This document shows positions 43,357-51,716 of a DNA stretch of 64,000 nt, piece after piece. The position numbers and the translations under genes were made by a program. Below the pieces are notes generated by a model. The model did no database searches and was not told the origin of the DNA. It was given only the letters and a program-made list of their open reading frames with translations. Numbering within the stretch: the first letter of the stretch is position 1; each line of letters begins with the position of its first letter. Location: assembly GCF_016765695.1 (NCBI RefSeq), contig NZ_JAETGO010000048.1, positions 83,503 to 147,502 on the forward strand, read 5' to 3'. Source of the DNA: Sporosalibacterium faouarense (GTDB lineage Bacteria > Bacillota > Clostridia > Tissierellales > VENL01).

Positions 43357-44616
43357 CTAAGCTTTTCTAAAATCTTTATTTAGCAAAGCCGCAAATGGGA
43401 ATATCATCATTACCAAGCCCATTGTAAGATATAAGCTTTGTATAGACATTTTTTCAGACAATGCACCAGATATAGCTCCCCCCAGAGGCATAGCGCTCGT
43501 TGTTACCATGCTTAATACTCCTATTACTCTGCCAAGCATTTCCTTTGGTGTATTTGTAAATACATGGGTCTTTAAAGGAGCGGTAATAGCTGGCATCACA
43601 ATTCCAAACATTAAAAATACAATAAAAGCTATAATAACTGGTGAAATTAATGGTATATTAACAAATCCAATCAATCCCAACACTGAATAACTCATACCCA
43701 TTATGACTAGACCCCCAATAATAGAGCTTGATTTCTTAAATTTATATCCAATTTGAGCAAATATCAAGCCTCCCATTATCATTCCTGCAGGTAAAGCTAT
43801 ACTAACTAGTCCGAATACCTTTGGACCAGCAAAAAGAACATCTCTAATATAGGCTACAGATAATACACTAATAGGAGTTAGGAAAAGGTTGGTTAATGCA
43901 AATAGCACTATTCCTACTACTATAATATTTTCTCCTATAACAAACTTAAATCCCTTTTTAAGATTATTAAAATATGTCTTAATATCAAATTTTTCCTTTT
44001 TATTCTTTTTAATTGATTTTATATTAATTTGAGCTATCAGTATACAAGATGCAAAAAAAGTTATCCCGTCTACGATTAAAGCTCCTGTTATACCAATAGT
44101 TCCTATTAAAAATCCAGATATTCCATATCCAAATAGCTGAGCCATTGATAATAGTGAATCTGAGAAAGAGCTTGCATTTGTATATAATTCTTTTGGAAGT
44201 AATATTGGAAGTAATGATGTTTTTGAAGGATTTACTATAGATTCAAACGTTGAAGTAATAAATGTAAAAACAAATAAATGCCATGGCTCCAACCAATTAA
44301 ATAAAAACATAACCCCAACAATGGATACAATTATACCTCTACCAATATCACCTATTATAATTAGCTTTTTCTTGGAAAAGTAATCTACTAATACCCCAGT
44401 AAAAGGACCAAAAACAATATTTGGAATTGCATTAACAGCAAATATTGAACCAAGCAATACTTTTGAACCTGTCATAGCATAAACCATCCATGAGTAAGCA
44501 ATACTATCCACTGAATCTCCAAATCTAGATATAAAATTAGCCATTAATACAACTAGATATGACTTATATGGAAATAAGTCCTTAATACCCACCTTTTTCT
44601 TTGATATACTTTCCAC
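43357..44616 (-). CDS. MFS transporter (MFS_3 efflux type)
   Basis: 419 aa from GTG at 44616, which follows GTGGAGGGGATATT; the longer reading starts upstream of the site. Twelve helices are visible; FISRFGDSVDSIAYSWMVYA is TM1 and FTGVLVDYFSKKKLIIIGDI is the motif A region. The form is that of MFS_3 macrolide or siderophore exporters. It leads a two-gene operon with the ArsR-like regulator. Confidence 0.82.
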   Translation of the reverse strand: MESISKKKVGIKDLFPYKSYLVVLMANFISRFGDSVDSIAYSWMVYAMTGSKVLLGSIFAVNAIPNIVFGPFTGVLVDYFSKKKLIIIGDIGRGIIVSIVGVMFLFNWLEPWHLFVFTFITSTFESIVNPSKTSLLPILLPKELYTNASSFSDSLLSMAQLFGYGISGFLIGTIGITGALIVDGITFFASCILIAQINIKSIKKNKKEKFDIKTYFNNLKKGFKFVIGENIIVVGIVLFALTNLFLTPISVLSVAYIRDVLFAGPKVFGLVSIALPAGMIMGGLIFAQIGYKFKKSSSIIGGLVIMGMSYSVLGLIGFVNIPLISPVIIAFIVFLMFGIVMPAITAPLKTHVFTNTPKEMLGRVIGVLSMVTTSAMPLGGAISGALSEKMSIQSLYLTMGLVMMIFPFAALLNKDFRKA

Positions 44617-44657
44617 AATATCCCCTCCACACTGAATTTTCATCATCAACATATCTA

Positions 44658-44704
44658 TAAAATTAAATTAACGTTAAAATTATTTTAACGTTAATTTAAT
44701 TTTA
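44658..44704. promoter_or_regulatory. 47-bp perfect palindrome, operator of the MFS-arsR operon
   Basis: 23-bp arms at 44658-44680 and 44682-44704 are perfect inverted repeats around one base. Each arm contains TTAACGTTAA, itself a palindrome, the two being 18 bp apart. It lies ~40 bp before the MFS start. The rest of the gene-free interval 44617-44970 holds only a terminator. Confidence 0.7.
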
Positions 44705-44921
44705 ATGTTTGTTTATTAAAATGTCAACTATTTTATAAAAAGGTGAATTTTGATAATAAATCTCTTAATTTATTATCAAACCCCACGGGAAGTTATATCC
44801 TCGTAACTCTAAATTTAGCCACTTTATCATTTGACCTGAAGAAAATAATTAAATAGGTATTTTCATCTACAATAAAATCTTATATAAAATATTCAACTTT
44901 GCATTATACTTATTTTCAAGA

Positions 44922-44968
44922 TTAAACCCGAAATCTAGACTTAGTAAGATGTCTAAATTTCGGGTTTA
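44922..44968 (-). terminator. Terminator after the ABC-F gene
   Basis: AAACCCGAAAT...ATTTCGGGTTT stem continued by TAGAC/GTCTA, directly past the ABC-F stop. Confidence 0.75.
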
Positions 44969-44970
44969 AT

Positions 44971-46587
44971 TTAAGAAATTTCATTTTTAGTAATTATATC
45001 TTTCTCATCTTTTACTAATTTTTCTATTTGTATATTTTTATTATCAAACCTAATTATTTTATTTGCAATCTTGTTTACAAAATATCTATCATGGGAAACA
45101 AAAATTAAGGTACCATTAAAATTTAATAATGCATTTTCCAAAACCTCTCTTGAATTTATATCTAGGTGATTAGTTGGTTCATCCATTATTAGAAAGTTTA
45201 AATCAGATGATAATAATTTAGCAAAGGTAACTCTACTTCTTTCACCACCACTTAGATTTCTTATCTTTTTATTCACATCATTCTCATAAAATAAGAATTG
45301 AGCTAATAGACTTCTACTATCATAATTATTTAATCCTAATTTGCCTCCTATTTCCTCTAGTAACGTGAAATTTTCAGTCAAATTGTCATGTTCTTGAGCA
45401 AAATAACCTAACTTTTTACTGCTATCAAAATTTACAATACCAGAAGTTGAATCCATTACACCAAGTAAAATTTTAAGAAGGGTAGATTTACCTGCTCCAT
45501 TAGGTCCTAGTACTGCTATTTTATCTCCCCAATTCACATCAAAGCTTATATTCTCAAATAAAGTTTCTTTATTGAACGATTTCTTTAATCCCCTAACCTT
45601 TAATGCAGTGCCTACTTTTTCTTTATTAGATACTATAGAAAAGTTTATTCTCTTTTCTACTGTTGGCTTATCAATTATATCCATGCTTTCAAGCATCTTT
45701 TCTCTACTTCTAATTTGTGAAAACTTACCTATTTTCTTAAATTTAGATATTTGATTTTCTAATTTTGATTTTTCTTTTATCATCCTTTGATAATCCCTTT
45801 TTTGTTGCTCTGACTCTTCTTTTTTACATTTAGTATACTTCGTGTAATTACCAGCATACTCTTTTATTTTACAGTTCTTTAGTTCAAAAACTTTATTTAC
45901 TGTCTTATCCATGAAATGTCTATCATGGGAAACTAATAGGACGGATCCACTGTATTTTTCAATATATTTTTCTAGCCACTCAATCGTATTAATATCTAGA
46001 TGATTAGATGGCTCGTCAAGGAGCAATAAATCTGGATTATATACTAATAGCTTAGCTAGTTTAATTTTAGTTTTTTCTCCTCCACTGAATGTCCCAATGA
46101 TTTGATTAAACTGAGATTCTTTAAAGCTTAGACCAAATAACACTTGATTAATTCTAGTATCAATGTCATAGCCTCCATTCATCTCATAAACCTCTGTTAA
46201 CTTTCCATATCTTTTCATAACTTGATTTAATTTTTTTTCATCTGTATATATTTCTTTAATAGATAACTTTTTCTCACACTCTTCCATTTTACTTTTCAAT
46301 CTAAAAAGACTCTCAAATGAAGTTAACATTTCTTGATATAGTGTATTTTCTTTGTTGAGTTCAACCGATTGATTTAATATTCCTATTGTTTTTCGTCCTG
46401 CACAAATTATTTGACCACTATCAAAATCTTCTTTTCCTGTAATTACATTGAGTAAAGTAGTTTTTCCTTCTCCATTGTTACCAATTAATGCTATCCTATC
46501 TCTATAGCCAATTTCAAAAGATACATCTTGAAATATTTGCTGAATTCCAAACCATTTTTCTAAATTCTTTACTGTTAATATACTCAT
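44971..46587 (-). CDS. ABC-F family ATPase (ribosome-protection/translation factor type)
   Basis: 538 aa with two ATPase domains and no membrane segment. Walker A: GNNGEGKTTL and GPNGAGKSTL; signatures FSGGEKTKIKL and LSGGERSRVTF; Walker B LLLLDEPSNHLD and LIMDEPTNHLD. The interdomain linker (~residues 255-310) is rich in Lys and Arg, as in ABC-F proteins that reach the ribosomal P-site tRNA. Its 630-base leader with a small ORF and a terminator is typical of antibiotic-inducible members, but house-keeping factors cannot be excluded. ATG follows AGGAGGTAAAGAAA. Confidence 0.85.
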   Translation of the reverse strand: MSILTVKNLEKWFGIQQIFQDVSFEIGYRDRIALIGNNGEGKTTLLNVITGKEDFDSGQIICAGRKTIGILNQSVELNKENTLYQEMLTSFESLFRLKSKMEECEKKLSIKEIYTDEKKLNQVMKRYGKLTEVYEMNGGYDIDTRINQVLFGLSFKESQFNQIIGTFSGGEKTKIKLAKLLVYNPDLLLLDEPSNHLDINTIEWLEKYIEKYSGSVLLVSHDRHFMDKTVNKVFELKNCKIKEYAGNYTKYTKCKKEESEQQKRDYQRMIKEKSKLENQISKFKKIGKFSQIRSREKMLESMDIIDKPTVEKRINFSIVSNKEKVGTALKVRGLKKSFNKETLFENISFDVNWGDKIAVLGPNGAGKSTLLKILLGVMDSTSGIVNFDSSKKLGYFAQEHDNLTENFTLLEEIGGKLGLNNYDSRSLLAQFLFYENDVNKKIRNLSGGERSRVTFAKLLSSDLNFLIMDEPTNHLDINSREVLENALLNFNGTLIFVSHDRYFVNKIANKIIRFDNKNIQIEKLVKDEKDIITKNEIS

Positions 46588-46760
46588 TTTCTTTACCTCC
46601 TGAACATTGCAAAGTTTAACTTCTACATTTAAATGCCCATGAGGTCACACATCTATTAATATTTATGATTTATATATTATCAATTTATTATAGGTAAATA
46701 CATAACTAACTTTCAACTTCCCCATAATCTATCAATTAATTAAAATTTTTCAAAATAAAA

Positions 46761-46783
46761 AAACATGGCATTTACCCATGTTT
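46761..46783 (-). terminator. Attenuator-type terminator in the ABC-F leader
   Basis: AAACATGG/CCATGTTT stem with T7 on the minus strand, 174 nt before the ABC-F start. GGGTAAAT in its stem-loop can pair instead with ATTTACCC at 46902-46909 upstream, a possible antiterminator. Confidence 0.65.
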
Positions 46784-46966
46784 AAAAAGCTACAATTTTA
46801 TAGTCAAAATAAATTACTCTTTCAAAATAACAATTCAAAAATAGTAAAACACTTATTAGTTTTCAAAATATAGAAACCCAGATAACATCGACTATAAAAT
46901 AGGGTAAATTTTTCGATTCAAAGTATGTGACCTGTAAAATGGGCATAACTATCCCGTAAATCTGTC

Positions 46967-47047
46967 TTAAGACAGAATTCTGGAAGAAGTTGGAATGTAT
47001 TGTAAGCTTTTATTAGACATTCTTCCATTACAGATCACGTTAATCAT
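46967..47047 (-). CDS. Leader-peptide ORF upstream of the ABC-F gene
   Basis: A 26-codon frame (MINVICNGRMSNKSLQYIPT, then six residues SSRILS) lies just after AAAGGAG. ATG at 47047 is very close to that site; a GTG three codons on is spaced at 11 nt. It ends in a TCTGTCTT/AAGACAGA palindrome. Drug-stalled ribosomes on such ORFs are known to switch leader terminators of ABC-F genes. With the terminator at 46761 it accounts for the gene-free stretch 46588-47218. Confidence 0.4.
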   Translation of the reverse strand: MINVICNGRMSNKSLQYIPTSSRILS

Positions 47048-47218
47048 CACTCCTTTCAAAAAATATATTATCTCTATTAGTATATCCATTTTTCAACATA
47101 TAATCAAGGAAATATTCTTAATATTCACTAATTTTTTCTATTCATATTAATTAAACTTAAATGCCATAATATTATTGTAAGTTAAAAACTTATAATAAAA
47201 ATATATGGAGGTTATTTG

Positions 47219-47527
47219 ATGAACAATTATACTAATATGTCTGGCCTTAGTACTGACATGAATGCAAAAGCAATGGAAATAAATGAAGCTAAAAGAAAAA
47301 TGGGAACATTAAATAACTATACGCCTCAAAGTATGGGTATGACTAGTTCAACTACAACAACTACAAACAATGCCACTGGTTATACTAATTCTTTAAATAA
47401 CTATACTAATTTATCATCTTTAAATTCTGTTCCAAATCTAAATAGCTCAATGTCAGTAGGTTATTCAGAACTTCAAAAGGCTAAGCAAGACATGAACAGG
47501 AGTTCATCAACAAGCTTCATGTCATAA
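47219..47527 (+). CDS. Small Asn/Ser/Thr-rich protein with internal repeat
   Basis: 102 aa from ATG at 47219 behind GGAGGTTATTTG. It is hydrophilic and low in complexity, with two related blocks: NNYTNMSGLSTDMNAKAMEI...AKRKM and NNYTNLSSLNSVPNLNSS...LQKAKQDM, joined by a run of Thr. This resembles in style the gamma-type small acid-soluble spore proteins, but the sequence match is not convincing. A terminator follows, shared with the convergent Gly-Tyr-rich gene. I recognise no family. Confidence 0.6.
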   Translation: MNNYTNMSGLSTDMNAKAMEINEAKRKMGTLNNYTPQSMGMTSSTTTTTNNATGYTNSLNNYTNLSSLNSVPNLNSSMSVGYSELQKAKQDMNRSSSTSFMS

Positions 47528-47541
47528 ATAAGAATTAAACT

Positions 47542-47575
47542 AAGTAGGCTAGGTATACCCTAGCCTGCTTTTTTT
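47542..47575. terminator. Convergent terminator at 47.55 kb
   Basis: AGTAGGCTAGG...CCTAGCCTGCT stem followed by T7, between the convergent small genes; it abuts the stop of the minus-strand gene. Confidence 0.8.
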
Positions 47576-48014
47576 AATAATATCTTGGACTATATCTATA
47601 TCCAGGTCTATACCCTGGACCATATCCATATCCAGGTCTATATCCTGGACCATATCCCGGTCTGTATCCTGGTCCATATCCATAACCAGGTCCATATCCT
47701 CTTCTTCCAAATAAGCGACCTAAAAGGATTAAAGTGATTAAATCTCTAGTTACCCTTCCTCTACCATAAAAAGGTCTTTGCTGCGAACCTATGCTTCTTG
47801 CTCTATGTTTTCTTTCCCCTGGGTCTTGACCTATTTCTGGATACTGTTCTACCATTTCTCCGTATACTTCTTCAACCATATCATTCATTTTCTCTTCTGA
47901 TGGATACATGTAAGTTGGTAGCTCTTCACTATGCCTATTGATACATTCATCAACCATTGGTGATACTCGGTCATATAGCTCTGGATAAGGAATATTATTA
48001 TTCACATCATTCAT
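47574..48014 (-). CDS. Protein with Gly-Tyr-Pro repeat tail
   Basis: 146 aa. Residues 1-85 are an acidic helical domain (PYPELYDRVSPMVDECINRH, EEKMNDMVEEVYGEMVEQYP). From residue 103 a low-complexity tail repeats GYGPGYRP about five times (Gly/Tyr/Pro/Arg). Such tails occur in spore coat and surface proteins. DNA repeats (ccatatcc/aggtct units, 47590-47700) encode the tail. ATG follows AAGGAGGATAAAAAA. Function unknown; a coat-type role is a guess. Confidence 0.65.
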   Translation of the reverse strand: MNDVNNNIPYPELYDRVSPMVDECINRHSEELPTYMYPSEEKMNDMVEEVYGEMVEQYPEIGQDPGERKHRARSIGSQQRPFYGRGRVTRDLITLILLGRLFGRRGYGPGYGYGPGYRPGYGPGYRPGYGYGPGYRPGYRYSPRYY

Positions 48015-48104
48015 TTTTTTATCCTCCTTAATAAAAAATTAGTGTCCTCTTCACTACCATTTTATGTAATGGTATAGATTTTGACACTATTTAAAGTAAG
48101 GATA

Positions 48105-48887
48105 TTAAGCTATTTCCTTTCCATTCATTACCCATATTGAAGTTACGTTCAAAATAATCACATAAATTGTAATACCTAATATTGTAGTTAAGACATTATA
48201 ATCAAATGTAATATTATTTAAAGCTAAAATTTTGTTACACTGATCGATTAAATAGCTAGGCAAATATCTTTTTATAGGTAATATTTTACCTAGTAAAGGA
48301 AGCAAAAATATAATACCAATTGAACTCATTCCCGCCCAAATTCCTTTTTTAAATACACTACTTAATAATATTATTAAGGAAATATTAAATATAAAGTATA
48401 TAGATGATAGTCCTACTACAACCAAAACTACTCTAAAGTTTATAAAACTATCTGGAAAGAGAACACCAGCATAATAATAGTTAATCATAAATCCAAAAGT
48501 CAAAAAAACAGATATTGCTATAGCATAGTTTGTAAATTTTCCTAGTACTATTCCTGCTTTTGAAGCTCCCTTTGAGTAAGGAAATACTAACATCTTTTCT
48601 TTCGCTTCATCTGATAAAATCCCCATTAAAGAAAAGATTATTACAATATTTATGATTTGATTTATATCTTTTAAATAGTTTTGCAGTGCAGCACCTTGAC
48701 TAACCTTTATAAACTCATCTAATGGTAATGCTATATTTGATTGACTTGCTAAAATTCTAGGAAGTAATTTCAGCATAATTGGGTCGAGTATAGCAAATAT
48801 AATAATAGCTACTCCTATAATTAGAAACTTATAGCTTCTTATTCCTTCTTTGAACTCTTTTAATAAATATGCCTTAAAGCTATTCAT
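48105..48887 (-). CDS. ABC-2 permease (YxlG-like)
   Basis: 260 aa, six helices. SYKFLIIGVAIIIFAILDPI is TM1; EAKEKMLVFPYSKGASKAGI is the coupling region. It overlaps the ATPase gene by 8 nt. With 48880 and 49803 it matches the yxlE-yxlF-yxlG order of the Bacillus sigY operon. Confidence 0.8.
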   Translation of the reverse strand: MNSFKAYLLKEFKEGIRSYKFLIIGVAIIIFAILDPIMLKLLPRILASQSNIALPLDEFIKVSQGAALQNYLKDINQIINIVIIFSLMGILSDEAKEKMLVFPYSKGASKAGIVLGKFTNYAIAISVFLTFGFMINYYYAGVLFPDSFINFRVVLVVVGLSSIYFIFNISLIILLSSVFKKGIWAGMSSIGIIFLLPLLGKILPIKRYLPSYLIDQCNKILALNNITFDYNVLTTILGITIYVIILNVTSIWVMNGKEIA

Positions 48888-49800
48888 TCTTATTCACCAC
48901 CCTTAAAAATATATCTTCTAGATTGCTTTTCCTCATACTATATGAAGTAACAGGATTATCAAACCTAGATACTAGCTTCAAGAGTTGTTTTTTCGCAGTA
49001 TCTCTATCCTTGACATATACACTAATTAATTTGTTTTTTTCATGAATATTGTATATCCATGATTCCTTTAAAAGAAGTTCTTTAATATTTTCAATTGAGT
49101 TTTCAAACTCAATATCATATACTGGTAAAATATAATCCTCTTTTATTTTATTTAGCTTACCTTGTAAAGCTATTTCTCCATCATTTAATATTACTACCTC
49201 ATCACAGACTCTTTCTACATCATTTAATATATGAGTAGAAAGAAATACTGTAATGTCCTGCTTCTTTAAATTCTGTATTATTTCAATAATCTCTCTTCTT
49301 CCCTCTGGGTCCAAAGCAGAAGATGGTTCATCTAAAAATAAAATTTCTGGCTTATTAAATATTGACACAGCTAAACCTAATCTTTGCTTCATTCCCCTTG
49401 AATATCCACCTATTCTTCTTTTTTCTGCTGATTCTAGTTTGACTTGCTTTAATAATTCTTTTGAACGATTCCTGATTTCTTTTTTGCTGTATCCACTAAG
49501 ATTACCAATAAAGCTTAGATACTCATATGCATTCATATATGGATAAAACTTAGGAGTCTCCGGTAAATATCCAACATTTTTCATGATTTCATTTTTATTG
49601 CTTTTCATATCCTTTCCATTAATTCGCACTATGCCTGAATCATAATTTATTAATCCTGTCAATATATTCATTGTTGTAGACTTTCCAGCGCCATTATGCC
49701 CCAAAAATCCAAAGACAGATCCCTTTTTAACATCTAGACTAATTCCATTCAAAACAATATGTGAACCATATTTTTTATATAGCTCTTTTAGTTCTATCAA
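48880..49800 (-). CDS. ABC transporter ATPase (YxlF-like)
   Basis: 306 aa from TTG at 49800, placed 8 nt after AAGGAGG; the longer reading begins in the previous gene. Walker A GHNGAGKSTT, signature YSRGMKQRLGL, Walker B ILFLDEPSSALDP and the H-loop LSTHILNDVE are intact. The tail ends SNLEDIFLRVV. It follows the PLDc_N-type gene by 2 nt and overlaps the permease. Confidence 0.85.
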   Translation of the reverse strand: MIELKELYKKYGSHIVLNGISLDVKKGSVFGFLGHNGAGKSTTMNILTGLINYDSGIVRINGKDMKSNKNEIMKNVGYLPETPKFYPYMNAYEYLSFIGNLSGYSKKEIRNRSKELLKQVKLESAEKRRIGGYSRGMKQRLGLAVSIFNKPEILFLDEPSSALDPEGRREIIEIIQNLKKQDITVFLSTHILNDVERVCDEVVILNDGEIALQGKLNKIKEDYILPVYDIEFENSIENIKELLLKESWIYNIHEKNKLISVYVKDRDTAKKQLLKLVSRFDNPVTSYSMRKSNLEDIFLRVVNKNE

Positions 49801-49802
49801 TA

Positions 49803-50009
49803 TTAATACCTCCTTCTCCCAACCAATAGAAATGCTATAGAACCAAAGGTTGATATCATTAATACTATTATTATCCAAGCTATCTTAGATAAATTTCTTA
49901 CACCATTTTTTAGAATTAAAGTGATACATAGAATCTTTAATCCAAATTCTAATACAAGCAATGGTAATAAAAGCTTGATTATTTGTAATGTTGTTAATCC
50001 TTCAAACAT
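49803..50009 (-). CDS. Small PLDc_N-type membrane protein (YxlE-like)
   Basis: 68 aa with two helices (residues 10-34 and 42-62). The segment SKIAWIIIVLMISTFGSIAF then LLVGRRRY is the PLDc_N pattern (W...FP.G...Y...G) found in YxlE and related negative regulators of SigY. ATG follows GAGAGGAGAATAGATT. It lies 2 nt before the ATPase gene. Confidence 0.75.
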   Translation of the reverse strand: MFEGLTTLQIIKLLLPLLVLEFGLKILCITLILKNGVRNLSKIAWIIIVLMISTFGSIAFLLVGRRRY

Positions 50010-50041
50010 AATCTATTCTCCTCTCATTCTTTGTATTTGTT

Positions 50042-50192
50042 AAATTGCATATTAAAATACCCTGAAAGATTAAATTCTCATAATTCTAGTATTCAGTCAC
50101 CTCACTATTTAGTCTAAAAAAGTGACTTTCTTCATCCTTATTAAAGTTTAATCCTATAAAAATCATTTAATTAGTTTGTATATATGCAATTT
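50042..50192. repeat. MITE-like dispersed repeat, copy E (best preserved)
   Basis: 151 bp bounded by perfect 11-bp inverted repeats AAATTGCATAT (50042-50052) and ATATGCAATTT (50182-50192). It contains ATTCAGTCAC, shared with copies C and D. It lies between the yxlE-like gene and the coiled-coil gene, inside the sigY-like cluster. Confidence 0.7.
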
Positions 50193-50243
50193 TCAATTTC
50201 AATAATATAACGTATAGAATAACAAAAAGTTCATTAAAAGACG

Positions 50244-50275
50244 AAAAAAATAAACGAGGATTTTCTCCTCGTTTA
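50244..50275 (-). terminator. Terminator after the 222-aa coiled-coil gene
   Basis: TAAACGAGGA/TCCTCGTTTA stem with a TTTTC loop and a TTTTTTTCG tail on the minus strand; it overlaps the gene's stop codon. Confidence 0.8.
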
Positions 50276-50941
50276 TGACTTATTGTCTAATAATAATCCA
50301 CTATAATCATTTAATGATAATTCTTCGTAATCATTATACTCTTTCTCCAATGAATTTTGTTTTGGTACCTTTATGTTTTTAAAACTTTTATATAGCCGTA
50401 AAATCATTACTCTAATAGGCTTAAATAACTCAACAACAGCATCTTCTGAATTAATTACATTTTTAGTAAAATACTCTAAGTCTATTTCTAATTCATTCTG
50501 ATCAACAATACTAATTCCTACTTTACTTAGTTCTTTAGTATAATTTGATAATATGTCTCTAATATTATCTATATGATTTGTTCTAAACTGATTATCAAAC
50601 TTAACTAGTGAATTAATAGCTTTATTGTATTTAACAACTAACTCTTCCATACGATCTGCTAGTTTATCTACATCATCATCAATATTTTCAATAACCTTTT
50701 CCAATGCTCTCTCATTGTGATAAAATCGTCTATATTCTTCACTTAATGCCTTGAGTTTGTCATAGAAAATATCAGAGGCTATTAAATAATTTGAAGAGCC
50801 ATAGTCAGTACTATTCTCGGTTGGATTAACTGGCTTTATACGATCTATAGTTCCAGTACTGGTAATACTATGATTTCGTTCTACATAATCATTATGTAAT
50901 CTTTTTCTGTGAATAGAAGAAGTTCTTGATATTTTAGTCAT
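50273..50941 (-). CDS. Hypothetical coiled-coil protein
   Basis: 222 aa, soluble and charged. From residue 60 on it is mostly alpha-helical heptads (YDKLKALSEEYRRFYHNERA, then LEKVIENIDDDVDKLADRME). There is no signal peptide, membrane helix or catalytic motif. ATG follows AGGAGGGTTTTC and it has its own terminator, so it is a real gene. It lies between the sigma/anti-sigma genes and the YxlEFG-like genes, where Bacillus has nothing. Family not recognised. Confidence 0.6.
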   Translation of the reverse strand: MTKISRTSSIHRKRLHNDYVERNHSITSTGTIDRIKPVNPTENSTDYGSSNYLIASDIFYDKLKALSEEYRRFYHNERALEKVIENIDDDVDKLADRMEELVVKYNKAINSLVKFDNQFRTNHIDNIRDILSNYTKELSKVGISIVDQNELEIDLEYFTKNVINSEDAVVELFKPIRVMILRLYKSFKNIKVPKQNSLEKEYNDYEELSLNDYSGLLLDNKS

Positions 50942-50992
50942 GAAAACCCTCCTTTATTAATAGATACCCTGAAAAACAACATACCATTCAGA

Positions 50993-51289
50993 TTATATCC
51001 TATCGTCATCTTCAAACTTATTACCACAATATGGGCAATATAAGGCATTTTCCTTTACATTCTTTCCACATTTATAACACTCTTTAGTTTTAAATATTAT
51101 TCTTGTTACTATAAGATATACTATTAAATTTGATGGAGTATTCAGTATCCCAAATAAACCCCACAACCACTTATTTTCACCTCGTTTTGACGCATCATAA
51201 AAAATCCAACTACCTTGAATCAATAATACCACAGCAAGTAAAATCCATATTATCAAAGGCACTTCTTGTAGTTTTTCTATATCACCCAT
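50993..51289 (-). CDS. Membrane protein with zinc ribbon (YxlD-like sigma-Y regulator component)
   Basis: 98 aa. Two helices (residues 12-30 and 42-63) resemble the PLDc_N pattern (WIFYDASKRGENKWLWGLFG). A C-terminal zinc ribbon follows, CYKCGKNVKE...CPYCGNKF. It overlaps the anti-sigma gene by 8 nt, in the position of yxlD. YxlD and YxlE restrain SigY in Bacillus. Confidence 0.7.
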   Translation of the reverse strand: MGDIEKLQEVPLIIWILLAVVLLIQGSWIFYDASKRGENKWLWGLFGILNTPSNLIVYLIVTRIIFKTKECYKCGKNVKENALYCPYCGNKFEDDDRI

Positions 51290-51716
51290 TATAGTCCTCC
51301 TTTAAAGTTCTTATCTTAACAAAAATAAGCAAGAATATTGGGAATACTGTATGAACAATAACTTGGAAATAAATAATTTCCCGACCAAACCCTTGCATGG
51401 CAAATACTAGTCCAATTCCTAAAAGTACACTGCTTATCATAATAAATATGACTAAATTAATGATATTTAACCTCTTTGACTTTATATCCTCAACCTTGTC
51501 AAATGCCTGAGATATTTTTATATACTCAATTGGAATCTCTTCATTATCTTTATCTACCTTTATCTTTACTTCTTTAAGTTCTTTCCAATATTTATTGCAT
51601 TCATGACAATTGATGATATGCTCTTGTATTTCTTTATCCATTATATCCTCTTCATAAAATATATCAATAAGACGATTCTGATAAAAAGTACATTTCTTAT
51701 CCATCATCATCCACAT
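51282..51716 (-). CDS. Zinc-finger anti-sigma factor (YxlC-like position)
   Basis: 144 aa. The N-terminal zf-HC2 motif is spread over CTFYQNRLID...HIINCHECNKYW, i.e. H-x3-C-x2-C. Two membrane helices follow at about 88-106 and 115-133. It overlaps the sigma gene by 20 nt. Cytosolic zinc-finger domains of this type hold ECF sigma factors inactive. Confidence 0.8.
   Translation of the reverse strand: MWMMMDKKCTFYQNRLIDIFYEEDIMDKEIQEHIINCHECNKYWKELKEVKIKVDKDNEEIPIEYIKISQAFDKVEDIKSKRLNIINLVIFIMISSVLLGIGLVFAMQGFGREIIYFQVIVHTVFPIFLLIFVKIRTLKEDYNG

Noticed and set aside
47580..47705. CRISPR-like or non-coding tandem repeat
   Set aside because: The repeat is in frame within a coding gene and encodes a GYGPGYRP tail; unit lengths vary and there are no spacers.
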